Under the pieces are notes generated by a model. It ran no database searches. It was not told the origin of the DNA and worked only from the letters and a program-made list of their open reading frames with translations. Shown piece by piece: positions 60,313 through 64,000 of a stretch of 64,000 nucleotides of DNA. Origin of the DNA: Dryomyza anilis (taxonomy: Eukaryota; Arthropoda; Insecta; Diptera; Dryomyzidae); assembly GCA_951804985.1 (NCBI GenBank), contig OX638133.1:12730501-12794500 (forward strand), in the 5' to 3' direction. The translations under genes were made by a program, and so were the position numbers. The stretch's first letter is position 1. Each line of letters starts with the position of its first letter.

Positions 60313-62299
60313 CAGAGATGCCAACTCATATTTTCATATTCCCCGATATTCTTAGTAAAATTGCCCAATTGACTATAAAATTCCCAGCACAAATGTAATT
60401 TAAATACACTGAGAATAAATAGTGTTTTAATAAAAATCGAAATAATCCATAGAACAAATATTACGCAAGATGTTTTTTTTTTTATTTCTTGATTTCTCTA
60501 TTTTTCGAATGACATTTAACAGCCATTATAAATTGAGAAAAATTATTTTTTATTACCATTTATTAATTAAGATCCAGTTTTTCAGTGAAAGTTTACACCT
60601 AGCTTAAATAAATATTTCAAAAGTCTATATTTCCAAATCAAAATGTCCGAATTTCTTTAACCTTTACAGATAGATAGATTTTGTGAAATATTGACTATAA
60701 TGTGACTGAAAAAATGAATCAAAAACTTGGTTTAAAATAGTACTGAAAATGGGCAATTTATGCAGATTTAATATTTTGAATAGGAGCAAACTATTTTGAA
60801 ACCATTTAAAGATCTGTGCAATTGTAAAAATATATTATTTTCGATTTTTTTTTTTAGTTTTGATAATTCTACTCTACACCTATGAGGTACAGGGTATATT
60901 AACTTTGTGCATATATTGTAACGCCCCTTAGGAGGCGTGTCCGGTATGGAAAAGTATATATATTCTTGATCAGCATCACTACCCGAGTCCGTTTAGCCAT
61001 GTCCGTCTGTCTGTCTTGCTGTCCGAATACAGAATAACTTGAGAAATACTGATCAGAATACGATAAAATTTCGTATTATTATATTTTAGCCAAAAGTAGG
61101 AACTGAGTTTGAAAATGAGCCAAATCGATCAACGGACACGCCCACCTCCCATACAAGTCACTTTTATATAACTCTTTAGGAACTAATAACTCGAAAAGTA
61201 TTCAAGGTATAGTTATAAAATTTAAAAGGTATTGTTAGAATTCACATATATATATGTGGTCCAAAAATGGTCGTGATCCGCCCACTTTTTTTTTTCATTA
61301 TTTCCCGGGTTTTCATAGTGAAAATTTGAGCCGTAAATTATTAAAATCAAATATATGAAATATTAGCCTTTCAAAATTTTAAATATAGACGTTGTCTGCT
61401 CAATTATATGTTTCTATTTTTTTTTATTAGTTTTTTATATTTTTATATACATTTTTTAATTTATGGGGATATAAGACGTACATTTCTGATATGTGAATAA
61501 TATTCTGAGAGTGGGGAGGTTCAGCATAATTAAAATCTTTAAAATTAAGGAATGCAATTAAATATCCCACATTAATATCCCCACCAATGGTGTAGGGTAT
61601 TCCATAGTCGGCCCCGACCGACTATAAAAATCCGCCCCATGTGACCTAACTTTCCCAACTCGTTTTTTAACTACATTTTTGTCATTGATATTTTTAGTTT
61701 CGAAATTTTAAATTCCCAATAATCGCAATATTTAAAATACTGAAAACAATATTTTTTCAACTATTAGGGGGCATGTCAAATTTGGGGGTATTTCATTAAG
61801 TAAAAATTTATTCTTTATTTAAAAACCATAACATCAGAAAATGTTGAAGGAATTTATCTAGATCTAGAAATCGTATTTAATAGATTGTGTTCATTAGAAC
61901 CCAAATTATGATCATTGACATGATTGGAATATAGAGGTATGTTCCAGATTGCGATCGAATCCGATTTTACCTACAAAATTCTAAACAAACGATTTTGAAT
62001 TTAATATTTTCCAACCGAATTGAAAGCGTTGAAGTCAAAGCATGCTCTTTAACTTCATTTCAAAAATTATTTATTGTACTACGATATCGATTCTAAAAGT
62101 AAAAACGTTTGTTTTAAAATGTTAATATGTAATTCGATCAAAAGTTGGAATATGCCACTATATTCCAATCCTTAAAAATGCAGAAAATGTAAGAGATACT
62201 AATTTGGAATTACCCGCCAAAAATGGACCACTCCCCGATTATCCACTAAGACTAAAATTCCCTACAAACTGTGGAATACCCCTACAGTTGGCATCACTG
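60313..62299 (+). mobile_element. second hAT non-autonomous element with 8-bp duplication
   Basis: Ends CAGAGATGCCAACT and, inverted, CAGTGATGCCAACT (13 of 14 identical), flanked by perfect GTACTAAA at 60305-60312 and 62300-62307. The 1987-bp span includes a nested mini-me-like element (60865-61668), leaving ~1.18 kb of hAT sequence without a transposase frame. Subterminal CCCCGAT and AAATTCCC words are also inverted. Confidence 0.88.
60865..61668 (+). mobile_element. mini-me-like GTCY element, type I, second copy
   Basis: Collinear with 7951-8787: CTACACCTATGAGGTACAGG, CTTGATCAGCATCACTACCC, a short GTCTGTCTG tract, CGGACACGCCCACCTCCC and the end CTTTCCCAACTCG. It has fewer GTCY repeats than the other copy. 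Confidence 0.85.
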
Positions 62300-62354
62300 G
62301 TACTAAAAGTGTTAAAAATATCAAAAAAAAAAAAATCATAAAAAGGAAAAAAAA

Positions 62355-63200
62355 ACCAGTTGGGAAGGTTAGATCACATGGGAAATTTTAAAGTAGGTGT
62401 AATTATGATAGTTAGAATTATCAAAATTATAGTCGGTCTAAGCCGACTATAAATACCCTACACATATGTGTGGTTACCATTCAAAGTGATATATAGGTCA
62501 CCATGGTATACGAATCCTGAAAATAACTACAAACTTTCCATCCCTGAAGATTTTTCTTTCATTTGATACCCATATTTACAAATGGGTAGGTATACCGAAT
62601 TTCGATTTTTTTTTTTGTGAACCACAAGTCTTTTCGCCGGAAAACATTATTATCATGTATTTGAGCATGATATCAATATATATTTGACCAAAAAAGTTTT
62701 CCTAAGCACGTATAGATAAAAATTGATCTTTATATGTACATTTTATATGAGGTATTTGAACATAAGTGGTCGGATCATAGGTCACAATGGACCGCCAATT
62801 TTTTCGCACATACAGCGTAGGTATATTAGTAATCTAAGTTATAAGTTTCATTTATCTAGCTCTTCAATTTTAAAAGCCTTAGGGATTTCAACAGACAGAC
62901 GTCTGTCGACAACTATTTATATTATATATTTTGAGCGACCGTATCTAATTGTTTGCAGATGTTTAGTGCTATTTATTTTTTGCAAACATTCCGTTTCCGT
63001 ACGGAACCCCAGAACGGGCGTGTTACTACGACGGGACAGACGGACAGACAGACGGACAGACGGAAATCGCTAAATCGACTCAGGAGGTCATGCTGATCAA
63101 GAATATATATACTTTTCCATACCGGAGATGCTTCCTTCTGGGTGTTACAAACGGCGTACCAAACTGAATATACCCTTTCACTCTTAGTGTAGGGTATAAA
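62355..63200 (-). mobile_element. mini-me-like element, type II, copy 2 (with extra ~134 bp)
   Basis: ACCAGTTGGGAAGGTTAGAT … GTGTAGGGTATAAA as in copy 1, but at 62901-63034 a segment absent from the other copies interrupts the GACAGACGG tract. Confidence 0.88.
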
Positions 63201-63210
63201 AAAATAAATA

Positions 63211-63949
63211 ACCAGTTGGGAAGGTTAGATCACATGGGAAATTTTAAAGTAGGTGTAATTATGATAGTTAGGATTATCAAAATTATAGTCGGTCTAAGCC
63301 GACTATAAATACCCTACACATATGTGTGGTTACCATTCAAAGTGATATATAGGTCACCAGGGTATACGAATCCTGAAAAAAACTACAAACATTCAATCGC
63401 TGAAGAATTTCCATTCATTTGATACCCATATTTACAAATGGGTAGGTGTACCGAATTTCGATTTTTTTTTGTGAACCACAAGTCTTTTCGCCGGAAAACA
63501 TTATTATCATGTATTTGAGCATGATGTCAATATTTATTTGACCAACAAAGTTTACCTAAGCACGTATACATAAAAATTGATCTTTATATGTACATTTTAT
63601 ATGTGGTATTTGAACATAAGTGGTCGGATCATAGGTCACAATGGACCGATCTCGCCAATTTTTTCGCACATACAGCGTAGGTATATTAGTAATTTAAGTT
63701 ATAAGTTTCATTTATCTAGCTCTTCAATTTTAAAAGCCTTAGGGATTTCAACAGACAGACAGACAGACAGACGGACAGACAGACGGACAGACAGACAGAC
63801 GGACAGACGGACATCGCTAAATCGACTCAGGAGGTCATGCTGATCAAGAATATATATACTTTTCCATACCGGAGATGCTTCCTTCTGGGTGTTACAAACG
63901 GCGTACCAAACTGAATATACCCTTTCACGCTTAGTGTAGGGTATAAAAA
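63211..63949 (-). mobile_element. mini-me-like element, type II, copy 3
   Basis: Same ends and order. The CAGACAGACGGAC tract is at 63752-63811. It lies in the same orientation only ~10 bp from copy 2. Confidence 0.9.
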
Positions 63950-64000
63950 TCATAAAAAATCTGAAAATTCGAATTGTACATCACTTTTTATTTTTTAATA

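Overview
The window is AT-rich, intron-dominated eukaryotic DNA, most likely from a higher (schizophoran) fly. The main evidence is one recognisable gene whose best match is the dipteran NALCN-channel localisation factor Nlf-1 (FAM155/Mid1 family). Supporting signs are GT-AG splice sites, CAG/AAC homopolymer-encoding exons, GTCY-microsatellite 'mini-me'-like elements known from Diptera, tRNA-derived SINEs, and many MITEs and foldback elements. The genus cannot be fixed from the sequence alone.

Only two coding exons can be supported, both on the minus strand. Exon 1 (57255..58607) starts with a signal-peptide-like ATG. It splices in phase 0 across a 45,047-bp intron to exon 2 (11053..12207). 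Exon 2 carries the start of the conserved cysteine-rich domain and ends at a perfect donor. Later exons, holding the rest of that domain, were not found in the leftmost 11 kb and are presumably outside the window. A candidate 5'UTR acceptor lies at 58968.

Everything else is intronic or flanking DNA built from repeats. From left to right: an ~1.3 kb polypyrimidine satellite (2950-4332); two inverted foldback elements (7307-10624), one holding a nested mini-me-like copy; exon 2; a hairpin repeat, a SINE and a foldback remnant (12.3-16.2 kb); a broken Tc1/mariner transposase (17.9-18.6 kb); degenerate minisatellites; a 19-bp satellite of ~87 copies (23.3-25.0 kb); a 0.66-kb tandem duplication; a 3.2-kb non-autonomous hAT element with 8-bp target duplications and long inverted arrays of 109-bp repeats (29725-32911); a gypsy-type solo LTR with a 4-bp duplication (33869-34400); MITEs and tandem repeats (35-42 kb); SINEs of two families; a 41-bp higher-order array (46.9-48.3 kb); a foldback element split by a TA-flanked insertion (49.5-51.4 kb); a ~470-bp tandem array packed with TATCG/CGATA motifs (54.4-56.0 kb); exon 1; a second hAT element with 8-bp duplications (60313-62299); and two head-to-tail mini-me-like copies at the right edge.

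There is no operon-like gene interplay. The functional question is how the very large first intron of a neuronal excitability gene might be regulated. It contains five CACGTG E-boxes, three of them in transposon-derived DNA. This matters because Nlf-1 is reported to be clock-controlled in Drosophila.
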